DNA of 64,000 nucleotides from a virus. The position numbers and the translations under genes are program-made. The notes under the pieces were generated by a model. The model saw only the letters and a list, made by a program, of their open reading frames with translations. It ran no database searches and was not told the origin of the DNA. The DNA lies in IMG/VR virus record IMGVR_UViG_3300036863_000181, positions 1 through 64,000 of that record; one strand, 5' to 3'. Below are positions 6,911 through 14,429 of the stretch, one piece after another. The number at the start of each line of letters is the position of its first letter. Position 1 is the stretch's first letter.

Positions 6911-7444
6911 ATGAAAGGAAGCACTATCGCAATTATCATTCTTATTCTGATAACTATTGGCGTTGTGGTCTGGGTGATTTATAAGCAGAAGGAGCCCACT
7001 AAAGATTCTACCGATAAACTCATCGACTCCTTAAGGAAAGCTGAAATGGTAGATAGCCTGGTTAAAGAGAGAATGACAAAAGCCATGTTTGATACTGTTG
7101 GGCTTTCATTGGCACCAGTTAAAATAACAGAGGCGTTTCTTTTTAAAGAAGAATATTCCAGCTTCAGAAATATTCGAATGGTATGGAAGAATATTTCAAA
7201 GAAAAAAATAACAGCAATCAGGTTTAGCTGGTACGGAACGAATGCTTTCGGCGAACCTGCAGATATGGGCACATCCATAACAAAAGGATTCGGGGGAGGG
7301 TATACGGATGAATCTTTAGGCCCTGGTAAAGTCGCTAATGGTATATGGTCAATACTCAGTCGCGATGGAAAGAAAATAGTATTAGCATGGCCCTATGAAG
7401 TCGTATTTGAAGATGGGACAAAATGGAAAACAAGTAGAAATTAA
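6911..7444 (+). CDS. membrane-anchored protein, probable lysogenic cargo
   Basis: 177 residues with one N-terminal transmembrane helix (about 4-24: IAIIILILITIGVVVWVIY), a lysine/aspartate-rich linker, then a beta-rich globular domain with WKNISKKKITAIRFSWYG, NAFGEPADMG and a final FEDGTKWK. It resembles a beta-sandwich domain seen in Bacteroidota and Firmicutes accessory proteins of unknown function (DUF5780-like, from memory). It lies alone between repressor and integrase in the only region expressed in lysogens, with AT-rich flanks of its own, so I infer a moron expressed from the prophage. Confidence 0.65.
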   Translation: MKGSTIAIIILILITIGVVVWVIYKQKEPTKDSTDKLIDSLRKAEMVDSLVKERMTKAMFDTVGLSLAPVKITEAFLFKEEYSSFRNIRMVWKNISKKKITAIRFSWYGTNAFGEPADMGTSITKGFGGGYTDESLGPGKVANGIWSILSRDGKKIVLAWPYEVVFEDGTKWKTSRN

Positions 7445-7615
7445 TTTTATCCCAACCTTAGCAGAATGCCTTAATATGGTTATAAACGAATCTCCGATCA
7501 GGATCAAAAAGCCATTTTATTTAGTAATGGAAATCAATAAAGAAAAGCGGATCATATAACCAGGTTTGTTGCTTTGTTTGGATTTGTATTCAGGGCCACC
7601 AGCGGGGACAAAAAA

Positions 7616-7634
7616 GCCGTTTTTTGCCGTTTTT
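7616..7634 (+). repeat. tandem GCCGTTTTT repeats, possible integrase arm sites
   Basis: GCCGTTTTT occurs at 7616-7624 and again at 7626-7634, one helical turn apart, in the 216-base gene-free stretch 7445-7660 just left of the attachment core. Three further TTTGT-type short repeats lie at about 7564-7588. Arm-type sites of tyrosine integrases usually flank the core like this, but no binding data are visible. Confidence 0.3.
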
Positions 7635-7690
7635 GATTAAAATTAAATTATTGCCATTCAATGTCATACGATACCAAAAAAGCTGAAATC

Positions 7691-7743
7691 GGAGTTCGAA
7701 TCTCCTCTTCCGCACAGCTGAAACCCGCTACCACAGCGGGTTT
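7691..7743 (+). other. attP core: tRNA 3-prime end plus terminator hairpin
   Basis: 7691-7714 reads as the 3-prime end of a tRNA gene: T-arm GGAG-TTCGAAT-CTCC, then acceptor strand CTTCCGC and discriminator A. No tRNA 5-prime half lies upstream. A 9-bp perfect hairpin AAACCCGCT/AGCGGGTTT (7721-7743) follows, like a tRNA-gene terminator. Recombination with a host tRNA (5-prime acceptor GCGGAAG) would rebuild an intact tRNA and place the integrase just downstream, the standard arrangement. Which tRNA is not certain. Confidence 0.8.
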
Positions 7744-7780
7744 CGATGTTAACAGATATATCGGGGACAAACTCAGGGAC

Positions 7781-8935
7781 ATGAAAAATTATAAGAATAT
7801 AGAGCTTAAGACCTCGGGCAAAAAATGGTTTGTCAGCTTCTACTTTCTTATCCCGGTAAAGCTACGCCCCCTTTATAAGAATAAAATATGGCAGCGTTTT
7901 AAGATGTATAAGGACATAAACCGGATAAAGACAATGGAATATGCCTATGACCTTAAGGCAGCCGTCACCCTGGCTTTACAGGAAGGATACAACCCGTTTA
8001 AATATGTAGAACCTGAACCCGAGGAGCCCTTGCCAAAAGTCTGGACCATTCAGCAGGGCTTATTTTATTTTCTTCAGGTGTGCCGGGAGAAAGGACTTGA
8101 GCAGTCAAGTGTGGATAAATATAAATATTCAATTAATAAACTACTGAGCTGGGCCAGATCTATGGGCCTGGTTCACGCGGATATAAATATCCTGACTTCA
8201 AAACATATTCAGTCCTGTTTGTCGGAAGGAATTTCCAGCGGCTGGTCCAATCGTAATTATAACAATATAAAATCTTTCCTTTCTACCTGTTTCATATTCC
8301 TGATCAGTAAAAAGATCATGGAGGTAAACCCCTGCGAGGGAATAGAGAAGAAAAGAACGCTGACTAAAAAACACAAAGCCTATAATAAGAGGAACCTGGA
8401 ACTGATCATTTCGAAATTAAAAGAACATGATCCTTATATCTATTTCGTGAGCCGGATAATTTATTACCTCTGTATTCGAAGCAATAAAGAGTTGAAAAAT
8501 TTAAAGATAAAACACATTGATCCTGAGCGAATGCAGGTGTGGGTAATGGCCGAAAATGCAAAAACTGACAGAGACAGGACCGTTCCCATGTGCGAAGAAA
8601 TGTTACGAATCTTTGAAGAGCAGGGATTATTTAAATGCAATCCCGAACATTATGTAGTTACCGGGAAAAGTTGTCCGGGGCCAAATCGATTTGGTACAAA
8701 TTTTTTGTCCAAACGATTCGGTAAAGTAAGAGACGCGGCCGGCATTAGTGCAGACAGCACGCTATACGCTTTCAAACATACCCGTGTAATTCATTTAAAG
8801 CTGGATGGAGCACCGGATCCTGATATCATGGCACTTACTGGTCATACTTCTTTTCAGGCATATAGTGATTACCTGCGCGACCTGGGCATGGACGTAAATC
8901 CCAAAGAGATTAATAAGTATACAAGGACGATGTAG
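7781..8935 (+). CDS. int: tyrosine recombinase, phage integrase
   Basis: The reading frame opens at 7661, but its first 40 codons are the attP core, which integration would exchange. The ATG at 7781 (MKNYKNIELK) gives 384 residues and a normal integrase start. Order: short N-terminal arm domain, SAM-like core-binding domain (FYFLQVCREKG to ISKKIMEVNP), catalytic domain. Catalytic residues in the 384-residue numbering: R233 (LCIRSNKEL), K261 (NAKTDRDR), H355 (TGHTSFQ) and nucleophile Y364 (DYLRD). Box II is YAFKHT, so the usual HxxR is YxxK here, a variant known to me from other Bacteroidota integrases. Confidence 0.93.
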   Translation: MKNYKNIELKTSGKKWFVSFYFLIPVKLRPLYKNKIWQRFKMYKDINRIKTMEYAYDLKAAVTLALQEGYNPFKYVEPEPEEPLPKVWTIQQGLFYFLQVCREKGLEQSSVDKYKYSINKLLSWARSMGLVHADINILTSKHIQSCLSEGISSGWSNRNYNNIKSFLSTCFIFLISKKIMEVNPCEGIEKKRTLTKKHKAYNKRNLELIISKLKEHDPYIYFVSRIIYYLCIRSNKELKNLKIKHIDPERMQVWVMAENAKTDRDRTVPMCEEMLRIFEEQGLFKCNPEHYVVTGKSCPGPNRFGTNFLSKRFGKVRDAAGISADSTLYAFKHTRVIHLKLDGAPDPDIMALTGHTSFQAYSDYLRDLGMDVNPKEINKYTRTM

Positions 8936-9000
8936 AAATGGTTTTCCCGCTATAAAAAAAGCAAAATGCAATAAACACGCAATCCAATTGCACATAAAAA

Positions 9001-9041
9001 ATCCCGCCCCTGTGAAGTTTGGCTACCGCATTGGGCGGGAT
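9001..9041 (-). terminator. intrinsic terminator on the minus strand
   Basis: Perfect 9-bp stem ATCCCGCCC/GGGCGGGAT (9001-9009 with 9033-9041) followed on the minus strand by a run of six T. No minus-strand gene lies upstream of it. It ends the candidate RNA unit described next. On the plus strand it lacks a T-run, so it is not an obvious integrase terminator. Confidence 0.65.
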
Positions 9042-9180
9042 GGTGTGAACTACGCAATCAGAAGTCTGAACCTACCGGAGGGAGACCGGCAATAAAATGA
9101 ACCCCAGCTGTTGCCGGGGCCTTGGAGTCGCCATCGTGTTTCCTTTTCACAAATATTTTTAAAGTACTAATCAAAGTCTT
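9001..9180 (-). ncRNA. candidate small structured RNA between two terminators
   Basis: The gap 8936-9395 has no gene. On the minus strand a stretch of about 150 nt is bounded upstream by one intrinsic terminator (9191-9223) and ends in another (9001-9041). Inside are a 7-bp hairpin CCCCGGC-AACA-GCTGGGG (9119-9102), a CCGG/CCGG hairpin and TCAGA/TCTGA. A possible promoter (TTTG then AATATTTG, spacing shorter than usual) lies at about 9150-9180. No start codon opens a frame of useful length. It matches no RNA family I can name. Confidence 0.35.
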
Positions 9181-9190
9181 AACCCCCAAT

Positions 9191-9223
9191 AAAAAACCGC
9201 CCCTACCTGCGTTCACGGGGCGG
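9191..9223 (-). terminator. intrinsic terminator on the minus strand
   Basis: Stem CCGCCCC/GGGGCGG (9197-9203 with 9217-9223), 13-nt loop, six T on the minus strand. Confidence 0.65.
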
Positions 9224-9302
9224 GCTATCTAACCATATACCTAAACCACTAAACCTTATCCTATGAGAGATCAAAGTACAAAATTTACTTTATAAACCAA
9301 AA

Positions 9303-9325
9303 TATGTGTCTCATAAGTACACATA
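9303..9325. promoter_or_regulatory. possible operator, inverted repeat
   Basis: TATGTGT (9303-9309) and ACACATA (9319-9325) form a 7-bp inverted repeat with a 9-bp spacer, about 70 bp upstream of the regulator-like gene at 9396. Autoregulation is a reasonable inference. Confidence 0.35.
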
Positions 9326-9395
9326 ATGTATTAAAACTAAATACTATTCTTATTTCATTGAAACTCATAACATATCTATTGCCTATCATTGCCTG

Positions 9396-9674
9396 ATGGT
9401 AAAGGATAAACGCGCTAAAACGGTAAAGCTGTTAATAGAGCACAATGAAATAAAAATATTCTCGCAGATATTTGAGCATATTCCGATCACCATAGTAGCT
9501 ACAAAGGCGTTAGGAACAAATTATGAACGCCTGACTGACAGGATCAACAACCCAGGCAAATTCCGGATGAGTGATATAGTATTATTAGCCGCTTACTTTG
9601 AAGTTCAGGAAAGAATAATGATTGATCTGATATACCAGCAATTGCTAATGAATCGTAGTAAAAAGAAAAAATAA
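9396..9674 (+). CDS. small regulator-like protein
   Basis: 92 residues. The segment FSQIFEHIPITIVATKALGT, then NYERLTDRINNPGKFRMSDI, matches a helix-turn-helix-like pattern I know from many Bacteroidota genomes, in which '.IP.TIVA..LG.NY.R...' is followed by an 'NP..F...D' turn. The tail is very lysine-rich (SKKKK). It lies in the rightward block after the integrase, with an inverted repeat upstream and a minus-strand terminator overlapping its stop, and could regulate integration or lysogeny genes. Confidence 0.6.
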   Translation: MVKDKRAKTVKLLIEHNEIKIFSQIFEHIPITIVATKALGTNYERLTDRINNPGKFRMSDIVLLAAYFEVQERIMIDLIYQQLLMNRSKKKK

Positions 9675-9712
9675 AAAAAGCCCGTCCAGATGGTTGTCCA
9701 AATCTGCCGGGC
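9674..9712 (-). terminator. intrinsic terminator on the minus strand
   Basis: Stem GCCCG/CGGGC (9680-9684 with 9708-9712) continued by CAGAT/ATCTG (9687-9691 with 9702-9706), then seven T on the minus strand. It is oriented against the neighbouring rightward genes. Confidence 0.6.
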
Positions 9713-9807
9713 CATTCGCCAGCTCTGAAAGTCAAAGCCACATTTAAGGTACTGACAAATTCCACACTGGCTTTATTCCTACAAAATTATTTCAAAAAAA
9801 TCTCTTC

Positions 9808-9851
9808 AAACGTTTGTTATTAGCAAACATTTACCTACCTTTATGAGGTAA
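9808..9851. promoter_or_regulatory. two inverted repeats upstream of the 9905 gene
   Basis: AAACGTTTG/CAAACATTT (9808-9816 with 9824-9832, one mismatch) is followed by TTACCT/AGGTAA (9831-9836 with 9846-9851). A TTCTTTG element lies just downstream (about 9855-9861) and may be the promoter core. These are likely operators for a regulator encoded nearby. Confidence 0.35.
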
Positions 9852-9904
9852 TAGTTCTTTGAACAAAAAGCGTTGCCGGCGCAATATAAACAGGCACAAT
9901 CACA

Positions 9905-10144
9905 ATGGAAGATCTAGTCAAAAAGCTGCTATTGTTAGCAGCTCAAAACCCTGATGGGTTTACACTCGTCCTCCCCGATGGTTCACTAGCCGAAATCAGT
10001 TGGCTCTATGGGATCAAGGAGGCCAGAACGCCGAAAGGCAACAGAATTGTAAGCCGTGTGTTCGGGGTGATTTTGAAGATCGGTGAGTCGGAGGCTATCA
10101 TAGTCCTTCACGAAGAAAAGGAAGATAATAGCTCGCAGAATTAG
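9905..10144 (+). CDS. 79-residue hypothetical protein
   Basis: N-terminal helix (MEDLVKKLLLLAAQNPDG) followed by beta-strand-like segments (FTLVLPDGSLAEI, IVSRVFGVILKI, EAIIVLHEE) and an acidic tail. No family recognised. It is transcribed rightward under its own operator-rich upstream region and ends at a strong intrinsic terminator, so it is probably a single-gene unit. Confidence 0.6.
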   Translation: MEDLVKKLLLLAAQNPDGFTLVLPDGSLAEISWLYGIKEARTPKGNRIVSRVFGVILKIGESEAIIVLHEEKEDNSSQN

Positions 10145-10150
10145 AATCTA

Positions 10151-10179
10151 AAAGGGGGAGAAAATCCTCCCCCTTTTTA
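10151..10179 (+). terminator. strong intrinsic terminator
   Basis: Perfect 10-bp stem AAAGGGGGAG/CTCCCCCTTT (10151-10160 with 10167-10176), 6-nt loop, and a T-rich tail. It lies 6 nt after the stop of the 79-residue gene. It could work in both directions. Confidence 0.85.
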
Positions 10180-10227
10180 TATATGCCCTGTAATGGGGAA
10201 ATTGTTAATTGCTAAATTTTAGAGTTT

Positions 10228-10710
10228 ATGGAAAACATTATTAAAGGTCTGACCTTGCTTCCAAAAGAAGTAAGCAAAGAAACCATTCTGGAAATGGAAC
10301 AGGCGGCATTGGTACAAGCCAGGCAAGCCAATCTGGAGTTTAAGATAATTGAGGTTAAAGACAAAAATGTAGTCATTCGTGTGTCCCAGGATAAAGAAGC
10401 GGAAGAATTTTATAGCCGGGATCAATTGATCAAGGCTGTACATGAAACTTTTTTTTCTTTCTTTCCAGGGCGTCGGATATTGGTTCATCCATTTCCATAT
10501 AAACGACCACCTGTTGACGATGTGGATATCGAATGGATCAACAAAAAAATGCTCCACTTCAATATTGGTCTGAAGCAGATTGTGGCTGATACCGGTCTTA
10601 ATAAATCATCATTGTCTACGCTGATCAATGGAGGAAAGGAACTCAGCCAGTCAATGAAGGCTTTGTTCTATTATTATTTTGAATGTAAAAAAAGGATGAA
10701 GAAATCATAA
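10228..10710 (+). CDS. protein with C-terminal helix-turn-helix
   Basis: 160 residues. The first 100 residues are a mixed alpha-beta region with no recognised fold. Residues 112-150 read as an XRE-type helix-turn-helix (IGLKQIVADTGLNKSSLSTL, then INGGKELSQSMKA), with a basic end. Probably a DNA-binding regulator. It lies 50 nt after a strong terminator and 9 nt before a secreted-protein gene, so these two genes form a unit. Confidence 0.6.
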   Translation: MENIIKGLTLLPKEVSKETILEMEQAALVQARQANLEFKIIEVKDKNVVIRVSQDKEAEEFYSRDQLIKAVHETFFSFFPGRRILVHPFPYKRPPVDDVDIEWINKKMLHFNIGLKQIVADTGLNKSSLSTLINGGKELSQSMKALFYYYFECKKRMKKS

Positions 10711-10719
10711 CTTTGAGAT

Positions 10720-11052
10720 ATGAAATACTTCACATTCTTACTTCTGCTCATTGCCGTTAATTGTAATGGGCAGATAATTGATACGACAAAACATTTAAGG
10801 GATTATGGAATCTATAAAAAGCAACCGGCTTTTGATTCTATTCCAATGACTCAGGTTAATGGCTATGATCGTGATGTACCAGCAAACTGGATAAGGCCAT
10901 TTCAGGCTAAAATACAAGATTCAACAGAAAGGATTATCTATTATGATGTATGGTTAGGAGGTCATGGTAAAACTTATCCCGCTGCTTATAAAATCCGTGA
11001 TAGTGCATGGGTAATTAAAGACAGTGCAGAGGCATTTAAAATGTTGCTTTAG
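10720..11052 (+). CDS. small exported protein
   Basis: 110 residues. The N-terminus MKYFTFLLLLIAVNCNGQ is a clear Sec signal peptide with probable cleavage after the NGQ region; the cysteine is not in a good lipobox context. The mature part is acidic with aromatic residues (IIYYDVWLGGHG, YKIRDSAWVI). No family recognised. It is the last rightward gene, convergent with the late operon, and could be another gene expressed by lysogens. Confidence 0.55.
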   Translation: MKYFTFLLLLIAVNCNGQIIDTTKHLRDYGIYKKQPAFDSIPMTQVNGYDRDVPANWIRPFQAKIQDSTERIIYYDVWLGGHGKTYPAAYKIRDSAWVIKDSAEAFKMLL

Positions 11053-11092
11053 CATGTGGAACAGCAGGCTAAAACATATCGAAGGAATTAAG

Positions 11093-11122
11093 AAAAAACC
11101 CCGCCAAGACTAGCGAGGTTTA
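11093..11122 (-). terminator. late-operon terminator
   Basis: Stem 11097-11104 with 11113-11120 (AACCCCGC/GCGAGGTT, one mismatch), followed on the minus strand by a run of six T. It lies 25 nt after the stop of the last late gene. Confidence 0.75.
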
Positions 11123-11146
11123 AATCTATATTTCACAAAAACACCC

Positions 11147-13879
11147 TCAAAAAGTCATTGGTATATCAGTTGTACTCTTCGCTCCCTTATCGTCTGTCAC
11201 CGTTAATCTGAATAAATAATTTCCACTTGGCGCGTTCTGCACGCTGGCTATTTTACTACCTGCATTTAATATCGTAATTGTCGGGGCACCGTTGGCAATT
11301 TGTGTCCACTGGTATAATATTATGCCACCTTCAGGGTCTATACTTTTACCCCCGTCGAGAGTTATTGTAGCAAAGATGATCTTACTGGCCGTTGCCGTGG
11401 CTACAGGTGGCTTATTCGGAACCGTCGCGGGTACCACATTCACGTTCATATCATCGAAAGAAACAGCGCCCTGGTTATCGGTAACACTCAACCTGAAACT
11501 ATAAGAACCTTGTTTAAAGGGTCCTACGGTTGGCTGTGATGAGCTGGCACCCGTTATATTAACAACTGCCCCTGATAACTGTGTCCAGCTATAAGTAGTT
11601 ACAAACCCATCAGGATCAGAACCCGAACCGATTAATTTCGCCGTGCTATCCGGTAAGGTTATAGTCAGGTCAGGACCGGCATTTGAAATGGGAGGTTTAT
11701 TAACCGGTGGTGGAGGCGCTACAACTGTTGTGTATAGCTGACTTTGAGGTACTACCTCACCGCCCTTGTGCCATACGTCCATTTGAGGGCAGTACCAACG
11801 GAACTCCAAACCACTTACTTCTGATCCATTGCTGATAAAGTCTACACGATAATCATAAAGCTGGCCTTGCTTTAAAGCGATGGCGCCTTTAACCTGGTTA
11901 CCGTTGATGAACAGAGTTGAACTACCCCCTGCATCTGCAGGCATGCTGAAAGTATAGTTATCATTATACTGAGGTTGAAGCTGCCCGGAAAATCTGATTG
12001 AATATTTTGTTGATGTTATTAAGTGATGAACTCTACCCAGGTTCTTCCATTCACTGAAATTTATCTGTGGTTCAATTGCTTCCGCTACTTTGAGCTTAAA
12101 GCTTATGTCATTAAAATACTCACATTTAACACCATCCCCATTACCCCATGATACGGGAGCGAATAAAGGAATTGACCGTTTGCCGGCTGCTGTGAGTTCA
12201 TAAGCGATACCGTTCTGCTGAACCCTCATTTTCTCATTACCTCGGACAATCGGATTCTGGATATTACAATCCACCACATCAGCGTCATGATGTTGCTCCC
12301 CCCCGGCTAAAACTATTTCGTTCTTACAGTTGATGAATTTAATCCCCCGGTACAGTACAGGCGGCTGGCCGTCATCGATTGTTGCCACGGGAGAGCCGAC
12401 CTGAATTACACCGGCCGTAATATCTTTTGTATCTCCGTAACCAGGTCCACCGTTAATAATGGTCATGTTTTCAAAGCGAAGGCGCAAAGGTGTCAAACTA
12501 CCTGCACGGACCAGGATAGGATTATCATAATAAGTTCCGCCCTTATGCCCGTATACATTGGCGTAAGCACCTTGAAACCAACCCAACCGGCAATAGTAGG
12601 CCGTGAAATCTTCGATCGTATGGTTCTCAGCCGTGTTCTGCCACACTGAACCGCCGTTACCGTGATGGCTTAAATTGCCGATAAACTTCCAATGTCCGCG
12701 CTCGTTATTATTTCTCCATTGGTAATCTCCTGTGCCATCAATTCCGACCTGCCCGGATACGCCGAAAGAAATATTATAAGAACAGGTATTCCCGTCACCC
12801 ATACCGAGGACCACGGTACCCACTCCGAAATCTGTTGTACTTGGGTCTTCCGCGGTTACCGATTTAACAGTATAGGCAACCTTACCCAGTATATTATGGC
12901 TGTAGGTTACCCCGTTGGTCTCATCGCCGAAATCATACCACAAAGGATTCTCCATCACATCGTAAATCGAATTACCTGTAGCGGTAACCCCATCGCTCAC
13001 ATGTGGTACAATACAGTGAGAATTACATTGCCAGAAAGCGTTATTAAGAACCTGTGACCCGATACTTCCATTCATGCAGTGATGGAAGTGTATTCCGTAC
13101 CTGCCTCTTACAAACTCCTTTTCCGGTCCTCCTGATAGGTTCTTGCGCGGGCCCAGGTAACGCAGGCGAACGTTCTGTATATTTTGCGGTTGCGTGGATC
13201 TTATGAAGATGTGGCTGTAGCCGGTCGCGGTGCCTTGTATAGTGAGATTGGAAGTCAGGTTCAGCACTTCCGCGGTCCACATGCCATTGATCATCGGGTG
13301 ATCACCCAGCGCCCGGTCAACGGTTATTTTCGTTCCACTGACAGAAACGATCTTCCGCACATCATCATCTATCGCTGTTTTCGCAGTTCGGGAAATAACA
13401 ATATCATCGCCTGCTCTCCAATTCATAGCTTCTTTAACCTGGAATGAAAGGTCACCTGATTTAATCGCACTTATCGCCGGTGATCCTCTTGTTTTGTTTT
13501 CGCCTTGAAGGTCAAGAATACCCGAACCCATTACCCATAGGCCAATATCACCGCTTATCACATCTTCGCCGCCTCCTGTAAAACCCGCTTCATTGATATT
13601 GATAAAAGTAATTGAACCTCCCCGGCTGATTAGCTTGCCGGTGATTACAATGTTTTTGGAACTGGTAATATTATGAGATAAAGTAATTACATCGTTCTGT
13701 GAAGGCACTGTACCACCCCATGTGCGCGGATCATACCAGTCGCCATCCTGAACACTGGATACGACGGCGCCAAGTTTATAAATAATCTGTGGGCCACAGC
13801 TTTTTATATCCATGGCAACTTTGGTAGTGCCAAGGGATATAAACACTATAATTGCAAATACAAATTTTAGAAGTTTCAT
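11147..13879 (-). CDS. secreted G8 / beta-helix / PA14 / PKD protein
   Basis: 910 residues. Signal peptide at about 1-23. G8 domain from about residue 45 (GDWYDPRTWGG, VPSQNDVITL). A long right-handed beta-helix follows (about 190-560, with GIHFHHC, NAFWQCNSHCIV, GNSIYDV), as in CEMIP/TMEM2-type hyaluronan-binding or -degrading proteins. Then a PA14-like sandwich (about 590-715: CEYFND, YNDNYTFSMPAD, LFINGNQV) and two PKD/K319-type Ig domains (NKPPISNAGPD, SYSWTQLSG; then NKPPVATA, LYQWTQIANG). It probably binds or cleaves a polysaccharide. It is the last gene of the late operon, 1 nt after the endolysin. A signal peptide is unusual for a virion protein. Confidence 0.8.
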   Translation of the reverse strand: MKLLKFVFAIIVFISLGTTKVAMDIKSCGPQIIYKLGAVVSSVQDGDWYDPRTWGGTVPSQNDVITLSHNITSSKNIVITGKLISRGGSITFININEAGFTGGGEDVISGDIGLWVMGSGILDLQGENKTRGSPAISAIKSGDLSFQVKEAMNWRAGDDIVISRTAKTAIDDDVRKIVSVSGTKITVDRALGDHPMINGMWTAEVLNLTSNLTIQGTATGYSHIFIRSTQPQNIQNVRLRYLGPRKNLSGGPEKEFVRGRYGIHFHHCMNGSIGSQVLNNAFWQCNSHCIVPHVSDGVTATGNSIYDVMENPLWYDFGDETNGVTYSHNILGKVAYTVKSVTAEDPSTTDFGVGTVVLGMGDGNTCSYNISFGVSGQVGIDGTGDYQWRNNNERGHWKFIGNLSHHGNGGSVWQNTAENHTIEDFTAYYCRLGWFQGAYANVYGHKGGTYYDNPILVRAGSLTPLRLRFENMTIINGGPGYGDTKDITAGVIQVGSPVATIDDGQPPVLYRGIKFINCKNEIVLAGGEQHHDADVVDCNIQNPIVRGNEKMRVQQNGIAYELTAAGKRSIPLFAPVSWGNGDGVKCEYFNDISFKLKVAEAIEPQINFSEWKNLGRVHHLITSTKYSIRFSGQLQPQYNDNYTFSMPADAGGSSTLFINGNQVKGAIALKQGQLYDYRVDFISNGSEVSGLEFRWYCPQMDVWHKGGEVVPQSQLYTTVVAPPPPVNKPPISNAGPDLTITLPDSTAKLIGSGSDPDGFVTTYSWTQLSGAVVNITGASSSQPTVGPFKQGSYSFRLSVTDNQGAVSFDDMNVNVVPATVPNKPPVATATASKIIFATITLDGGKSIDPEGGIILYQWTQIANGAPTITILNAGSKIASVQNAPSGNYLFRLTVTDDKGAKSTTDIPMTF

Positions 13880-13880
13880 A

Positions 13881-14429
13881 CTATACTTTTAGAGCATTAA
13901 AGAATTTCTCGGCATAACCCTGGATCAACAATGCCCGGTCAAGACCATTAATAATCTTCCGGGCCTTTAACCAATCAGTGGTCAGATCGTTGAAATAATC
14001 AGCCAGTTTTTTACCGGTAAATGAACCGTGAAGCATACCGTAAAAAAGAATCTTTGTGGCTACTTTCATATCCATTGCCCGATCGGGATTGTTTACCAGA
14101 TCTTCGCCCGTTACCTTGCCCATGTTCAGGTAATTGTTTTTCCAGGTAAGTTGAACGAATCCCCGGCCATAATAAGTTTTACCAGTATCAGGATCAGGTA
14201 CGCCATAGGCATGGCCTTTGCCCTTACCATATTCAGCAACCGGCTGCATTGTATGACCTGTTTCATGATAGGTTGTAGCCAGCATATAAGCGAGATAACG
14301 CAAGTCAGTTAATTTCTCTGCTTCCCATTCATTGAGAATAGTATCAATCCCCTCTACCTGCTTTTCGGTTAATGTACCGCCAAATGGAGAAGGTCTAATT
14401 GAATCATAAAAACTTTTACGGTTGATCAT
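13881..14429 (-). CDS. endolysin, glycoside hydrolase family 19-like
   Basis: 182 residues, single catalytic domain. The GH19/lysozyme signature is clear: TYHETGHTMQPVAEYG holds the catalytic glutamate in HETG, and YYGRGFVQLTWKNNY forms the second motif, followed by the usual AT..LFYGM and FTGKKL. It hydrolyses the glycan strands of peptidoglycan at the end of infection. There is no signal peptide, so export depends on a holin from the membrane-protein cluster just upstream. The ATG overlaps the stop of the preceding membrane gene (ATGA). Confidence 0.9.
   Translation of the reverse strand: MINRKSFYDSIRPSPFGGTLTEKQVEGIDTILNEWEAEKLTDLRYLAYMLATTYHETGHTMQPVAEYGKGKGHAYGVPDPDTGKTYYGRGFVQLTWKNNYLNMGKVTGEDLVNNPDRAMDMKVATKILFYGMLHGSFTGKKLADYFNDLTTDWLKARKIINGLDRALLIQGYAEKFFNALKV

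Noticed and set aside
7691-7714. A complete tRNA gene
   Set aside because: Only the T-arm and 3-prime acceptor strand are present, with no anticodon or D arm upstream and no CCA; this is an att-site copy.
7661-7780. N-terminal 40 residues of the integrase
   Set aside because: They are encoded by the attP core and terminator hairpin, which are exchanged on integration, and have no integrase-like features; the ATG at 7781 fits better.
9001-9041. Terminator of the integrase gene on the plus strand
   Set aside because: The T-run follows on the minus strand only; plus-strand bases after the stem are GTGTG.
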